From Rhodococcus jostii RHA1 (GTDB taxonomy: Bacteria; Actinomycetota; Actinomycetes; Mycobacteriales; Mycobacteriaceae), in contig NC_008268.1 in NCBI RefSeq assembly GCF_000014565.1, positions 3,596,001-3,660,000 of the forward strand: a stretch of 64,000 nt of DNA. Reading direction: 5' to 3'. The stretch's first letter is position 1, and each line of letters opens with the position of its first letter. This document shows positions 22,980 through 31,750 of the stretch, one piece after another. The notes under the pieces were generated by a model that saw nothing but the letters and a program-made list of their open reading frames with translations, was not told the DNA's origin and made no database searches. The position numbers were made by a program, and so were the translations under genes.

Positions 22980-24440
22980 TCAGCCCACGGACATCGCATC
23001 AGCGGCGTCGACCGCGGGGTAGATGGGGTACTCCACACCGGACAGGTACTGGACAGTGCGCACCACCTGGCACGAGTATCCGAACTCGTTGTCATACCAG
23101 ACGTAGAGGATGGCGGTGTCGCCGTCGACGATCGTCGCGTTCGCGTCGACGATGCACGCGGCGCGCGAACCGATGAAGTCACTGGACACGGCATCGGTTG
23201 CAGCGGTGTAGTCGAGGTTCCGGCTCAGCGCTCCGGTGAGCGACTCCTGGCTGAGATGCTCGAGCACCTCCTCCCTGGTGGTCTCACGACCCAGCTGAAG
23301 GTGGAGGATGGCGACGGATACGTCCGGAGTGGGAACGCGGATCGAGTTGCCAGTGATCTTGGCCTTCAGCTCGGGGAGCGCCTTGGCGACCGCCGACGCG
23401 GCGCCGGTCTCGGTGAGCACGAGGTTGAACGGCGCCGAACGACCACGACGGTCGGCCTTGTGATAGTTGTCCAAGAGGTTCTGGTCGTTGGTGAACGAGT
23501 GCACGGTCTCGACGTGGCCTCGGGACACACCGAATTCGTCGTCCATGGTCTTCAGCGGCGGGACGATGGCATTGGTGGTGCAGGACGCGCACGACACGAT
23601 CTGCTCGTTCGGGTCGAGGTCGCGGTGATTGACGCCGTGCACGATGTTCGGGACGTCTCCCTTGCCGGGCGCGGTGAGCACCACCTTCGCGACTCCGGGG
23701 CGGAGGTGCTTCGACAGTCCGTCGCGGTCGCGCCAGATTCCGGTGTTGTCGATCAGGATGGCGTTGTCGATGCCATGCTCGGTGTAGTCGAGGCTCTCCG
23801 GGTCGTTGCTGTAGATGAACTTGATGACGTTGCCGTTGGCGATCAGCGTGTTGTTGTCGGTATCGACCTTGATCGTGCCGTTGAACTGCCCGTGGACGGA
23901 GTCACGGCGCAGCAACGATGCGCGCTTGGTCAGATCGTCGCTGCCACCTTTGCGGACCACCACGGCACGCAGGTTCAGCCCATTGCCCGAGCCGGCCTTC
24001 TCGATAAGCAGTCGAGCGACGAGGCGACCGATTCGCCCGAATCCGTACAGGATCACGTCCTGCGGCTGCGCGGGACTCGTCTGGGCGCCGCCGACCAGGT
24101 CGGCGAGGCTCCGTGCAACGAACTCTGGGACCGATGCTCCGTCACCGTTGGCGCGATAGGCCATCACCAGCAGTCCGAGGTCGATCTTCGAGGGCCGAAG
24201 ATTGAGGTGAGTCAGCGCTTCGAGGAAGGGGAACGTCTCCTCGACCGACAGTTCATCGCCGCTGATCTGCCGGGCGAAACGATGGGTCCGCAGGATACTG
24301 ATGACCGACTTGTTCACCAGGGAGCGACTGTGAAGCAGAATGGTCACCGAGCGTCTGCGGTGCAGGCCGCCGATGATCGGGATCATCGCCTCCGCGAGAG
24401 CTTCCTCGGAGTTCCACTGGGCCAGTTCCACTGTGCTCAC
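22980..24440 (-). CDS. Glyceraldehyde-3-phosphate dehydrogenase, N-terminally extended (GapB type)
   Basis: The product is 486 residues. A helical N-terminal extension of about 125 residues precedes a standard GAPDH: ILYGFGRIGRLVARLL (Rossmann), catalytic Cys in SCASCTTNAIVPPLKTMDD, then TGAASAVAKALPELKAKITG and WYDNEFGYSCQVV. It catalyses reversible oxidation of glyceraldehyde 3-phosphate. The extended form is about 480 residues in corynebacteria (GapB), where it serves gluconeogenesis. GTG 24440 starts VSTVELAQW behind GGGAAGG. It is a lone gene followed by a strong hairpin. Confidence 0.9.
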   Translation of the reverse strand: MSTVELAQWNSEEALAEAMIPIIGGLHRRRSVTILLHSRSLVNKSVISILRTHRFARQISGDELSVEETFPFLEALTHLNLRPSKIDLGLLVMAYRANGDGASVPEFVARSLADLVGGAQTSPAQPQDVILYGFGRIGRLVARLLIEKAGSGNGLNLRAVVVRKGGSDDLTKRASLLRRDSVHGQFNGTIKVDTDNNTLIANGNVIKFIYSNDPESLDYTEHGIDNAILIDNTGIWRDRDGLSKHLRPGVAKVVLTAPGKGDVPNIVHGVNHRDLDPNEQIVSCASCTTNAIVPPLKTMDDEFGVSRGHVETVHSFTNDQNLLDNYHKADRRGRSAPFNLVLTETGAASAVAKALPELKAKITGNSIRVPTPDVSVAILHLQLGRETTREEVLEHLSQESLTGALSRNLDYTAATDAVSSDFIGSRAACIVDANATIVDGDTAILYVWYDNEFGYSCQVVRTVQYLSGVEYPIYPAVDAADAMSVG

Positions 24441-24781
24441 TGCGCTTGTCTGCCTTCCCGGCTCATGTGGCGTGTCCTTAGGTGGGTTGCCGGCGAGCGC
24501 ACACCGTTCCACCAGCGGTGACCTGGATCACCGGACCCGGTTTCGCGACTCGCGGACACCGGCGCGCCCGACGCACTCATCATATGGAAGCGTTTCGTCG
24601 GGCCGACAAGCCGGTCGCCGAAACGTCCGGCGGGACGAGAATCCGGCCATCTCGCAGGTCTGACGACCGACGAGTTGCCCGAGCGGTAACCGTCAGACAA
24701 CAGGCCGAGGGTAGGAGGTGGGAGGGGCGGCGGCAGCAAGCAGGCAAGCTGCTGCTGCTGTTGCCGTCGGCGGCGGCGGTA
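24441..24781. other. Intergenic region between dnaB and GAPDH
   Basis: No gene is supported here. Bases 24732-24776 contain runs of GGCGGCAGCA and GCTGCTGCTGCTG that can pair imperfectly and may form the dnaB terminator on the minus strand. Confidence 0.4.
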
Positions 24782-26173
24782 CTAGCCCCGCGCCATGTCG
24801 ACGAACTTGGACAGGTGAAGCTGGTGCGCCACCGTGATTGTCGCGGTCGGGCCGTTACGGTGCTTGCCGAGGATGAGGTCGGCCTCACCGCCGCGGGGGT
24901 CGTCGCGTTCGGTGGCGTCGGGGCGGTAGAGCAGGATCACCATGTCGGCGTCCTGCTCGAGCGATCCCGACTCACGAAGGTCGGCGACCTGGGGGCGCTT
25001 GTCCTGTCGCTGCTCGGGACCACGGTTCAGCTGGCAGATCGCGACCACGGGAACCTCGAGTTCCTTCGCCAAAAGCTTGAGGCTACGGGAGAACTCGGAG
25101 ACTTCCTGCTGACGTGACTCGACCTTCTTACCTGAGCTCATCAGCTGCAGGTAGTCGATCACGATCAGCTTGATGTCGTGTTTCTGCTTGAGCCGCCGGG
25201 CTTTTGCGCGGATCTCCATCATCGTGAGGTTGGGGGAGTCGTCGATGAACAGCGGCGCTTCACTGATCTCACTCATACGTCGAGCGAGCTTCGTCCAGTC
25301 GTCGTCGGTCATCTTGCCGGAGCGCATGTCGCCGAGCTTGATCTTCGCCTCCGCCGACAGCAGACGCATGACGATCTCGGTCTTGCTCATCTCGAGCGAG
25401 AACATGACGCTGGCCATGCCGTGCTTCACGGAGCAGGAGCGCAAAAAATCCATTCCGAGTGTGGACTTACCCACACCGGGTCGGGCCGCGACGATGATCA
25501 TCTGGCCGGGGTGGAGGCCGTTGGTGATCTCGTCGAGTTCGACGAAGCCGGTGGGCACACCGAGGGAGATGCCGCCGCGGCTGGCGATGGAGTCGATCTC
25601 GTCCATCGTGGGCTGCAGGAGCTCCTCGAGGGGGACGAAGTCCTCGGTGGTGCGGCGTTCGGTGACCTCGAAGATCTCGGCCTGCGCGCGGTCGACGACC
25701 TCGGCGACGTCCTGACCGTCGGCGCCGGTGTAGCCGTACTGGACGATGCGGGTGCCGGCGTCGACGAGGCGGCGCAGGATGGCCTTCTCCGCCACGATCT
25801 CGGCGTAGTAGCCGGCGTTGGCGGCGGTGGGCACGGTCTGGGTGAGCGTCACCAGATAAGGCGCTCCACCGATGCGACGGAGCTCGCCACGACGATCCAG
25901 CTCCGCGGACACCGTGACCGGGTCGGCGGGCTCACCGCGGCTGTAGAGGTCCAGGATCACGTCGTACACCGACTGGTGCGCGGGACGGTAGAAGTCGCCG
26001 GGACGGAGCACCTCGAGCACGTCCGCGATGGCGTCCTTGCTGAGGAGCATGCCGCCGAGCACGGACTGCTCCGCCGCCATGTCCTGAGGTGGCTGCCGGC
26101 CGAACTCTTCGCCGGGCTCCGCGTCAGGCGGACCCGGGTATTCGGAACGGCCCCGATCGTCTACTACAGCCAC
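24782..26173 (-). CDS. dnaB: Replicative DNA helicase DnaB
   Basis: The product is 463 residues. The N-terminal DnaB domain (PQDMAAEQSVLGGMLLSKDA ... TQTVPTAANAGYYAEIV) is followed by the RecA-like ATPase with Walker A AARPGVGKSTLGMDF, KLIVIDYLQLMSS (Walker B) and VAICQLNRGPEQRQDKRPQV. It unwinds DNA ahead of the fork as a hexamer. No intein is present, unlike M. tuberculosis DnaB. GTG 26173 (VAVVDD) is preferred: it follows GGAAGG and matches the mycobacterial start; ATG 26191 is an alternative. Confidence 0.95.
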   Translation of the reverse strand: MAVVDDRGRSEYPGPPDAEPGEEFGRQPPQDMAAEQSVLGGMLLSKDAIADVLEVLRPGDFYRPAHQSVYDVILDLYSRGEPADPVTVSAELDRRGELRRIGGAPYLVTLTQTVPTAANAGYYAEIVAEKAILRRLVDAGTRIVQYGYTGADGQDVAEVVDRAQAEIFEVTERRTTEDFVPLEELLQPTMDEIDSIASRGGISLGVPTGFVELDEITNGLHPGQMIIVAARPGVGKSTLGMDFLRSCSVKHGMASVMFSLEMSKTEIVMRLLSAEAKIKLGDMRSGKMTDDDWTKLARRMSEISEAPLFIDDSPNLTMMEIRAKARRLKQKHDIKLIVIDYLQLMSSGKKVESRQQEVSEFSRSLKLLAKELEVPVVAICQLNRGPEQRQDKRPQVADLRESGSLEQDADMVILLYRPDATERDDPRGGEADLILGKHRNGPTATITVAHQLHLSKFVDMARG

Positions 26174-26355
26174 TCGACCGACCTTCCCCATCACTGTTGC
26201 GCCACCCCGGAAAATGCTTCCCGGCGTTGGTGCCCCGAACTCTTTGTACTCGCCCCTACCGACAACCTTCGCAGGCTCTTCGCGGCAGCCGGCGTCGTGA
26301 TCGCGAGACACGCCGGGACGACGTTAGGGATTAGCTACCCGGTGTTCAAACCAGC

Positions 26356-26497
26356 CTGTGTACACAGTTGGGGATAAATTGTGTAAACCGCTGGGCATCT
26401 TTGTTAACCCCATGGGGATAACCTGAGGATAAGTGCATATCACAATCCCAAAAACCCAGATCAGAGCCGTTTTTTGGTTTCTCACCACTGTGGATGA
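26356..26497. promoter_or_regulatory. Cluster of four DnaA-box-like nonamers and a palindrome upstream of dnaB
   Basis: TGGGGATAA at 26369-26377 and 26413-26421, TGAGGATAA at 26424-26432 and TGTGGATGA at 26489-26497 each differ by one base from TGTGGATAA, the complement of the E. coli DnaA box. All have the same orientation. The perfect palindrome CTGTGTACACAG is at 26356-26367. The region is also relatively AT-rich. Confidence 0.4.
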
Positions 26498-26695
26498 AAA
26501 CCCGTTCGGCGTGTCTTTCACGTTGACGACTCGGGCGTGTTGAGTTGGTCGCCCCCTGCGTGGCAATATGATTCACCTCACAGATCGCCGGCGGGGCGGC
26601 TAACTTCCAGACACAGCTGGAAGCCGCTCTCCTGCGTGCTTCACACCGGTGAAACCGGCCTCGAGAGGGCGGCTGTGAGCCGGAATCGACAAGCA

Positions 26696-26731
26696 CAGGC
26701 CCCCCACACGCCGAGGCGTCCGGGGGGCCTG
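26696..26731 (-). terminator. Terminator hairpin after rplI
   Basis: Arms CAGGCCCCCC (26696-26705) and GGGGGGCCTG (26722-26731) pair perfectly, with an inner ACGCC/GGCGT stem. It lies 17 bases after the rplI stop and separates the ribosomal operon from dnaB. Confidence 0.75.
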
Positions 26732-26747
26732 TGAGTAAACGAGTCGA

Positions 26748-27203
26748 CTAGGCGCCGACGACGTTCAGGTGGAACTTCGCAACCACGTCGGGGTGCAGGT
26801 TCACGACGATGGCGTGCTTGCCGGTCGCCTTGATGTGAGCCTTCGGCAGCTCCAGGTTGCGCTTGTCGACGACGGGTCCACCGGCGGCCTTGATGGCACC
26901 GGCGACATCGGCGGCGGTAACCGAACCGAAGAGCTTGCCCGAGTCACCGGCGGTCTTGACCGACAGCGAGATGTTCTCGAGGCCCTCGATGGCGTCCTTG
27001 AGCTCCTTGGCGTGGTCGAGTCCGCGCACGGCGCGGGCTTCCTGCGCACGACGGATGCCCTCGACCTGCTTCTCGGCGCCACGGGTGGCGACGATGGCCA
27101 GGCCGCGGGGCAGCAGGTAGTTGCGGCCGTAACCGTCCTTGACCTCGACGGTGTCGCCAGGCGCACCGAGGTTGTCCACGTCAGCGGTGAGGATGAGCTT
27201 CAT
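26748..27203 (-). CDS. rplI: 50S ribosomal protein bL9
   Basis: The product is 151 residues, the normal length. The N-terminal domain ([40 protein letters not shown]) binds 23S rRNA; the C-terminal domain is joined by a long helix. It is the last gene of rpsF-ssb-rpsR-rplI. The ATG at 27203 follows GGGAGGAAAG. Confidence 0.97.
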   Translation of the reverse strand: MKLILTADVDNLGAPGDTVEVKDGYGRNYLLPRGLAIVATRGAEKQVEGIRRAQEARAVRGLDHAKELKDAIEGLENISLSVKTAGDSGKLFGSVTAADVAGAIKAAGGPVVDKRNLELPKAHIKATGKHAIVVNLHPDVVAKFHLNVVGA

Positions 27204-27220
27204 GTCTTTCCTCCCTTTCC

Positions 27221-27463
27221 TTAGCGAGCCACGGTGGCGTAAGGCAGCAACGCCACCTCACGTGAGTTCTTGACGGCAATGGCAACGTCGCGCTGGTGCT
27301 GGACGCAGTTGCCGGTGACACGGCGCGCGCGGATCTTGCCGCGGTCGCTGACGTACTTACGCAGAAGCGTCGTGTCCTTGTAGTTGATCTGCGTGTTCTT
27401 CTCTTTGCAGAAGATGCAGATCTTCTTCTTCATTACCTTGTCGCGCAAGGGCGGCTTCGGCAT
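27221..27463 (-). CDS. rpsR: 30S ribosomal protein bS18
   Basis: The product is 80 residues. It carries a Cys set ([19 protein letters not shown] and VTGNCVQHQ) of the zinc-binding (C+) type of S18; many bacteria keep a C- paralogue for zinc starvation, not present in this window. It binds S6 in the platform of the 30S subunit. The ATG at 27463 is used; rplI follows after 17 bases. Confidence 0.96.
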   Translation of the reverse strand: MPKPPLRDKVMKKKICIFCKEKNTQINYKDTTLLRKYVSDRGKIRARRVTGNCVQHQRDVAIAVKNSREVALLPYATVAR

Positions 27464-27501
27464 TAGTTTGCTCTTTTCTGGATGTTCCGATCAGGTACGG
27501 A

Positions 27502-28023
27502 TCAGAACGGGGGTTCGTCGCTCCCGCCACCAGAGCCTCCGAAGGAGCCGGACGCCTGCGGCGCGCTGCCCCACGGATCATCTCCGCCGGTGTTGGATTG
27601 CGGACGTCCGCCGCCCGATCCGCCGGAGGAACCGAAGCCACCGCCGCTGCCGCCACCACGGTTGGCCTTGTTGACCTTGGCCGTGGCGTACCTCAGCGAG
27701 GGGCCGATCTCGTCGACCTCGAGCTCGACGACAGTGCGCTTTTCACCTTCACGAGTTTCGTACGAACGCTGCTTGAGCCGGCCACTCACGATCACTCGCG
27801 AGCCACGGGTCAAGCTCTCCGCGACGTTCTCGGCTGCCTCGCGCCAGATGTTGCAACGCAGAAACAGTGCTTCGCCGTCTTTCCATTCATTGGTCTGACG
27901 GTCGAAGGTGCGGGGCGTGGACGCGACAGTGAAGTTCGCGACCGCGGCTCCCGCGGGGGTGAATCGAAGCTCCGGATCAGCCGTCAAGTTTCCGATGACG
28001 GTGATGACGGTGTCGCCTGCCAT
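27502..28023 (-). CDS. ssb: Single-stranded DNA-binding protein
   Basis: The product is 173 residues. The OB-fold occupies residues 1-115 ([56 protein letters not shown]). A Gly-rich linker then leads to the acidic tip SDEPPF, which recruits partner proteins. It is located between rpsF and rpsR, as is standard. The ATG at 28023 follows CAGGAGG. Confidence 0.97.
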   Translation of the reverse strand: MAGDTVITVIGNLTADPELRFTPAGAAVANFTVASTPRTFDRQTNEWKDGEALFLRCNIWREAAENVAESLTRGSRVIVSGRLKQRSYETREGEKRTVVELEVDEIGPSLRYATAKVNKANRGGGSGGGFGSSGGSGGGRPQSNTGGDDPWGSAPQASGSFGGSGGGSDEPPF

Positions 28024-28088
28024 ATGGTTCCTCCTGCAGAATGTGGAGTTCGGTTGGGCACGAGCCTAGGGCTGGTGACCGACAGAAA

Positions 28089-28376
28089 TCACTTGTTGTG
28101 GCGCAGAACCTTCGTACGCAGCACCGACTCGTTCAGACCGAGCTGACGGTCGAGCTCTGCGACGGTGGCGGGAGTAGCGCTGATGTCGATCACCGCGTAG
28201 ATGCCTTCGCTGTGCTTCAGGATCTCGTAGGCGAGACGACGCTTACCCCAGACATCGACCTTGTCGATCTTGCCGCCGTCCTGGCGAACAACATTGAGGA
28301 ACGTATCCAGCGAAGGAGCAACAGTGCGCTCGTCCAGGCTGGGGTCAAGGATGACCATCAATTCGTAATGACGCAT
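28089..28376 (-). CDS. rpsF: 30S ribosomal protein bS6
   Basis: The product is 95 residues, full length ([20 protein letters not shown] ... [20 protein letters not shown]). It is the first gene of the operon. AGGAGGTGA lies about ten bases upstream of the ATG at 28376. S6 pairs with S18, which is encoded downstream, and the complex often regulates its own operon through the leader. Confidence 0.97.
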   Translation of the reverse strand: MRHYELMVILDPSLDERTVAPSLDTFLNVVRQDGGKIDKVDVWGKRRLAYEILKHSEGIYAVIDISATPATVAELDRQLGLNESVLRTKVLRHNK

Positions 28377-28411
28377 AAGACCTCATCACCTCCTATGGAC
28401 TAGTGAAAACG

Positions 28412-28453
28412 GCCACGGACTGTCCGTGGCAGGAGGGTCGTTGCGTCAGCAAC
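28412..28453 (-). promoter_or_regulatory. Structured rpsF leader, possible S6:S18 autoregulatory site
   Basis: GCCACGGA (28412-28419) pairs perfectly with TCCGTGGC (28423-28430), and GTTGC (28440-28444) pairs with GCAAC (28449-28453). Both hairpins fall in the rpsF leader just before the ribosome-binding site. S6:S18 leaders are known to contain a hairpin with a conserved CCG; whether this one is a true example needs a covariance search. Confidence 0.35.
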
Positions 28454-28537
28454 CTTTGCAGGTTACACGACGAGCCCCTGACCAGCGAAATCAGGCAAGC
28501 CGGTGTGACACCGGGAACCGCGGGGTACGCCGACGCG

Positions 28538-28759
28538 ATGGCAGAAGAGAAGAAATTCCGACAGGGCGACGAGGTGGAGTGGAAGACCCACGGCACCACC
28601 ACGTCGGGGACGGTCGAGGAGGAGATCACCGAGGACACCGAGGCGGCGGGCCGCACGGTGCGGGCGTCCGAGGACGACCCGCAGTACCGCGTCGTCAGCG
28701 ACAAGAGCGGGCGGGACGCCGTCCACAAACCCGACGCCCTGCGCCGGGCGAGCGACTGA
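28538..28759 (+). CDS. DUF2945/HVA1-family small protein
   Basis: The product is 73 residues. KFRQGDEVEWKTHGTTTSGT, then VRASEDDPQYRVVSDKSGRD and AVHKPDALRR is the pattern of the hypervirulence-associated TUDOR-like (HVA1, DUF2945) domain, an SH3-like barrel of unknown function in bacteria. The ATG at 28538 starts the domain; the open frame upstream overlaps the rpsF leader and is not protein-like. It is divergent from rpsF. Confidence 0.8.
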   Translation: MAEEKKFRQGDEVEWKTHGTTTSGTVEEEITEDTEAAGRTVRASEDDPQYRVVSDKSGRDAVHKPDALRRASD

Positions 28760-28819
28760 CCTCCGCACCCGCGGCGTTCCGCTTCGCACGCGGAGGCCCA
28801 CGCACCCTAATGTGGATTC

Positions 28820-30181
28820 ATGCACATCGGAGCTCGGCAGCGGTCGCCGATCACGGCGCTCGTCGTCGGGTTGGCGGGCCTCTCCATGCTCGCCGGCTAC
28901 CTGCAGAAGGCGCGGTGCGCCGGGGCTCCGTTCGACGGCGTCGGGCGATCCCTGATCTTCGACCGCATCAAGGACACGCAGGTCTGCTACTCCGACATCC
29001 AGTTCCTGTGGCTCGGACGCGACGTCAACCTGCACGTCTTCCCGTACGTCACCGGGGGGATCAACGCCGACGGCATCCTCACCGGCGGCACCGTGGAGTA
29101 CCCGGTGCTGAGCGGTGTGCTGATGTGGCTCGGCGGCATCGGTTCACACACCGACGCCGACTTCCTGCTGCACTCGGCGCTGATCCTCGCCCCGTTCGGC
29201 CTGCTCACGGCGTGGATGCTCGGACGTCTGGCCGGCTGGTGGGCACTGTTGTGGTCGGCCACGCCGCCGCTGGTGCTGTACGCCTTCCACAACTGGGAAC
29301 TGCCGGTGGTCGCGACGTCGGTGGCCGCGATCTTCGTCATGACACTCGAACGGATCCCCCTCCGTGCCCGAGCCGTCCTCGCGGCGGTGCTCCTCGCCGT
29401 CGGCTTCTGCCTGAAGGTGTATCCGGGTGCGTTCGTGCTGCCGCTGATCGCCTACGTCCTCACCCGGAACGGCACCGCCGGGCGGCGCTACGACGTGCGC
29501 GGCGCGGTGATGGTCGCGGTGGCTGCGATCTCCACCGTCGTGGCGGTGAACCTGCCGTTCGCCCTCATCTCCTACAGCGGATGGCGGGCGTCGTTCACGT
29601 TCCAGGAGAACCGTCAGGCCGACCTCACCACCAACTCCATCTGGTACTGGGGCCTGCGACCGCTGTTCGGGCCGGTCGCCGACGACGTCCCGCTCCCCGC
29701 GTACGACCAGACGGTGAGCCTGCTGTCGCCGCTCCTCGTGTGCGCGGCGTTCGCGATCGCCCTGCGTCTCGGCTGGCTGCGGTTCCAACGCGACGGCGCC
29801 TACCCGTGGATCGCCGTCAGCGCCGCCATGCTCTGCGGATTCCTGCTGCTGCACAAGGTGCATTCGCCGCAGTACACGTTGTGGCTGATCCCGTTCTTCG
29901 TCTTGCTGCGCGTCCCGTGGGGGCTCGTCGCGGCGTATCTGGTGGCCGACCTGTCGATGGGGATCGGCGTCTTCAAGTACTTCGGCGCCCTCGCCGCTCA
30001 GACCGACGCGTCGACGTTCGAGGTTCTCGTGAAGTTCGGGGTCTGGGGCCGCGCGGGACTGCTGGTGGTGCTGTTCTTCGTGTTCCTGCGTGCCGCCCAA
30101 CGGCATCCGCCCGTCCGCGGGCGCACCGGTCCCGAGTCCGGCCGACGGCCGGTGCTGAAATCTCCCGAGCCGGTGCGATGA
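28820..30181 (+). CDS. GT87/DUF2029-type polytopic membrane glycosyltransferase
   Basis: The product is 453 residues with about ten predicted membrane helices. It has the GT-C signature of an early extracellular Asp/Glu-bearing loop (YSDIQFLWLGRDVNLHVFPY, EYPVLSGVLMW) and LLLHKVHSPQYTLWLIPFFV near the end. Related mycobacterial enzymes use polyprenyl-phosphate mannose or arabinose for lipoglycans and arabinogalactan. A second, larger relative is at 36304-37908. The last codons overlap the next gene as ATGA. The substrate is not predictable. Confidence 0.8.
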   Translation: MHIGARQRSPITALVVGLAGLSMLAGYLQKARCAGAPFDGVGRSLIFDRIKDTQVCYSDIQFLWLGRDVNLHVFPYVTGGINADGILTGGTVEYPVLSGVLMWLGGIGSHTDADFLLHSALILAPFGLLTAWMLGRLAGWWALLWSATPPLVLYAFHNWELPVVATSVAAIFVMTLERIPLRARAVLAAVLLAVGFCLKVYPGAFVLPLIAYVLTRNGTAGRRYDVRGAVMVAVAAISTVVAVNLPFALISYSGWRASFTFQENRQADLTTNSIWYWGLRPLFGPVADDVPLPAYDQTVSLLSPLLVCAAFAIALRLGWLRFQRDGAYPWIAVSAAMLCGFLLLHKVHSPQYTLWLIPFFVLLRVPWGLVAAYLVADLSMGIGVFKYFGALAAQTDASTFEVLVKFGVWGRAGLLVVLFFVFLRAAQRHPPVRGRTGPESGRRPVLKSPEPVR

Positions 30182-30762
30182 GCGAATCCTGGTTCGCGCA
30201 CCCCACACTGACCGGACGGCACGTACGACTCGAACCGCTGGGCGACAACCATGTCGACGGCCTGGTGGACGCCGTCGACGACCCCCGCATCTTCCACTGG
30301 ACGTCCGCCGCGATCGCCGACCGCGGCGACGCGGTGGCGTTCGTCCGCACCGCCGACGAGGATCCGACCCGCCTCGCGTACGCGCAGATCGACGTCACCA
30401 CCGAGAGGATCGTCGGCTCGACGTCGCTGTATCTGATCGACCCGAAGAATCGCAGCCTCGCGATCGGGCACACCTGGTTGTCCCGTTCCGCGCAGGGCAC
30501 GCTCATCAATCCGGAGGCGAAACTGCTGTTGCTGAGGCGGGCGTTCGAAGACCTCGGCGCGGTCCGCGTCGAATGGCACACCGACGAACGCAACGCCCAC
30601 TCCCGCGGCGCCATCGCGAAGCTGGGGGCCGAGTTCGAGGGAATCCTCCGCAAGCACCGACGTCGCCGCGACGGGACGTGGCGCAACACCGCACTGTTCT
30701 CGATGATCGACGAGGAGTGGCCGCGCATCTGCCCCCGACTCGAGGCTCGAGTCGAGGGCTGA
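30178..30762 (+). CDS. GNAT-family N-acetyltransferase (RimJ/RimL-like)
   Basis: The product is 194 residues. The pattern LTGRHVRLEPLGDNHVDGLV, then IVGSTSLYLIDPKNRSLAIG, LLLRRAFEDLGAVRVEWHTD and RNAHSRGAIAKLGAEFEGIL is that of acetyltransferases acting on protein N-termini or small amines. The acetyl-CoA site is implied by the region before LLLRRAF, although the usual Q/RxxGxG/A loop is altered to QGTLINPEAK. Translation is coupled to the glycosyltransferase by a four-base overlap. Confidence 0.88.
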   Translation: MSESWFAHPTLTGRHVRLEPLGDNHVDGLVDAVDDPRIFHWTSAAIADRGDAVAFVRTADEDPTRLAYAQIDVTTERIVGSTSLYLIDPKNRSLAIGHTWLSRSAQGTLINPEAKLLLLRRAFEDLGAVRVEWHTDERNAHSRGAIAKLGAEFEGILRKHRRRRDGTWRNTALFSMIDEEWPRICPRLEARVEG

Positions 30763-30777
30763 CACGGTCGGGTCACG

Positions 30778-31722
30778 TCACACGACGGGAGCGGTGGCCG
30801 TCACCCTCTTCACGAACTCGACGACCGCCGAGCGCATTTCGGCGCTGCGCGGCACCACCCCGGACATCCAGAACGATCCGTGAATCAGCCCGTCGAAGCG
30901 GATCGCCTCGGTATCGACGCCGGCCTGCCGCAACGACTCGGCGTACGCCTCCGCCTCGTCGCGGGCCACCTCGTTCTCGGTGGTGAGCACGAGGGCCGGC
31001 GGCAACCCCTCGAAACCGGCGGCGCGACTCGGTACGGCGTACGGGTGTTTCGCATCCTCCGGCGAGGACAGGTAGTTGCTCCAGAACCAGTCGAGGTCCC
31101 CGGCGCCGATCACGTACCCCTCGGCGAACTCCTGCCGGGACGGGAGGTCCGCGTTCGGATCGATCACCGGGTAGATCAGCACCTGCCCCCGCAGGCGCGG
31201 TCCGCCCTCGTCCCGGGCCCGCAGCGCGGTGACGGCGGCCAGGTTGCCGCCGGCGCTGTCACCCATGACGACGACGTTGCCGGGGTCACCGCCGTAACTT
31301 GCGACGTTGTCGGCCACCCACTGCAGGGCGGCGGCAGCGTCGTCGGCGGCGGCCGGGAACCGGTGTTCCGGGGCGCGGCGGTACGTCGCGGCAACGACGA
31401 TTGCGCCCGCGCCGTTCGCGACCGCCCGCGCCGGTTCGTCGACGACGTCGATGTCGCCGGCGACGAACCCGCCGCCGTGGAAGTACAGGACCACCGGGTG
31501 CGGTGCCCGGCCCTCCGGCACGTAGACCCGCAGCGCGATCTGCGCTCCGCCGCTCTCGTAGTGCGCGTCCTCCACCCGGGCGACGGGTTCGGGCGGCGCC
31601 TGCAGTCCGGCGAACGTCGCCACCACCGCCCGCGCCTCCTCCACGGTGCTGTGCTCGAAAGCTTTCAGCCCCTGCGCCTGTAGTCCGGCGATCAATTCTG
31701 CTGCGTGTGCGTCGAGTGCCAT
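30778..31722 (-). CDS. Alpha/beta-hydrolase, hormone-sensitive-lipase family esterase
   Basis: The product is 314 residues. The oxyanion motif HGGG is at 82-85, the nucleophile Ser156 in GDSAGG and the catalytic His281 in IHGSF. The usual acidic member sits in a D-x-L-R-D context; here it reads TTENEVARDEA, so Glu probably replaces Asp. The family hydrolyses short-chain esters. It lies 28 bases downstream of the monooxygenase gene on the same strand, so the pair may convert a ketone to an ester and then hydrolyse it. Confidence 0.9.
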   Translation of the reverse strand: MALDAHAAELIAGLQAQGLKAFEHSTVEEARAVVATFAGLQAPPEPVARVEDAHYESGGAQIALRVYVPEGRAPHPVVLYFHGGGFVAGDIDVVDEPARAVANGAGAIVVAATYRRAPEHRFPAAADDAAAALQWVADNVASYGGDPGNVVVMGDSAGGNLAAVTALRARDEGGPRLRGQVLIYPVIDPNADLPSRQEFAEGYVIGAGDLDWFWSNYLSSPEDAKHPYAVPSRAAGFEGLPPALVLTTENEVARDEAEAYAESLRQAGVDTEAIRFDGLIHGSFWMSGVVPRSAEMRSAVVEFVKRVTATAPVV

Positions 31723-31750
31723 TTCGGTCTCCTTTGGTGGGGGGTAGGGG

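Larger units (their letters stand above)
26174..26747. other. dnaB upstream region with DnaA-box-like sites and hairpins
   Basis: This 574-base gap holds, from the dnaB side, a perfect palindrome, four DnaA-box-like nonamers (26356-26497), a hairpin with arms GCGGC+TTCCAG and CTGGAA+GCCGC (26596-26627) and the rplI terminator. No protein gene is supported. The hairpin-rich part upstream of dnaB could include a leader RNA. Confidence 0.5.

Noticed and set aside
22707..24521. 604-residue plus-strand frame opposite GAPDH
   Set aside because: It is the antisense shadow of a clear GAPDH; its composition is Val/Gly/Asp-Arg-rich with no domain.
24782..26173. Intein in DnaB
   Set aside because: The protein is 463 residues with continuous helicase motifs, so no intein is present, unlike in M. 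tuberculosis.
26596..26627. Hairpin upstream of dnaB as a riboswitch aptamer
   Set aside because: The stem is real, but I recognise no conserved aptamer core, so it was only described as part of the intergenic region.
28426..30762. 778-residue open frame across the glycosyltransferase region
   Set aside because: Only its last 194 residues (from ATG 30178) look like a protein; the rest is an Arg-rich shadow of the glycosyltransferase gene.
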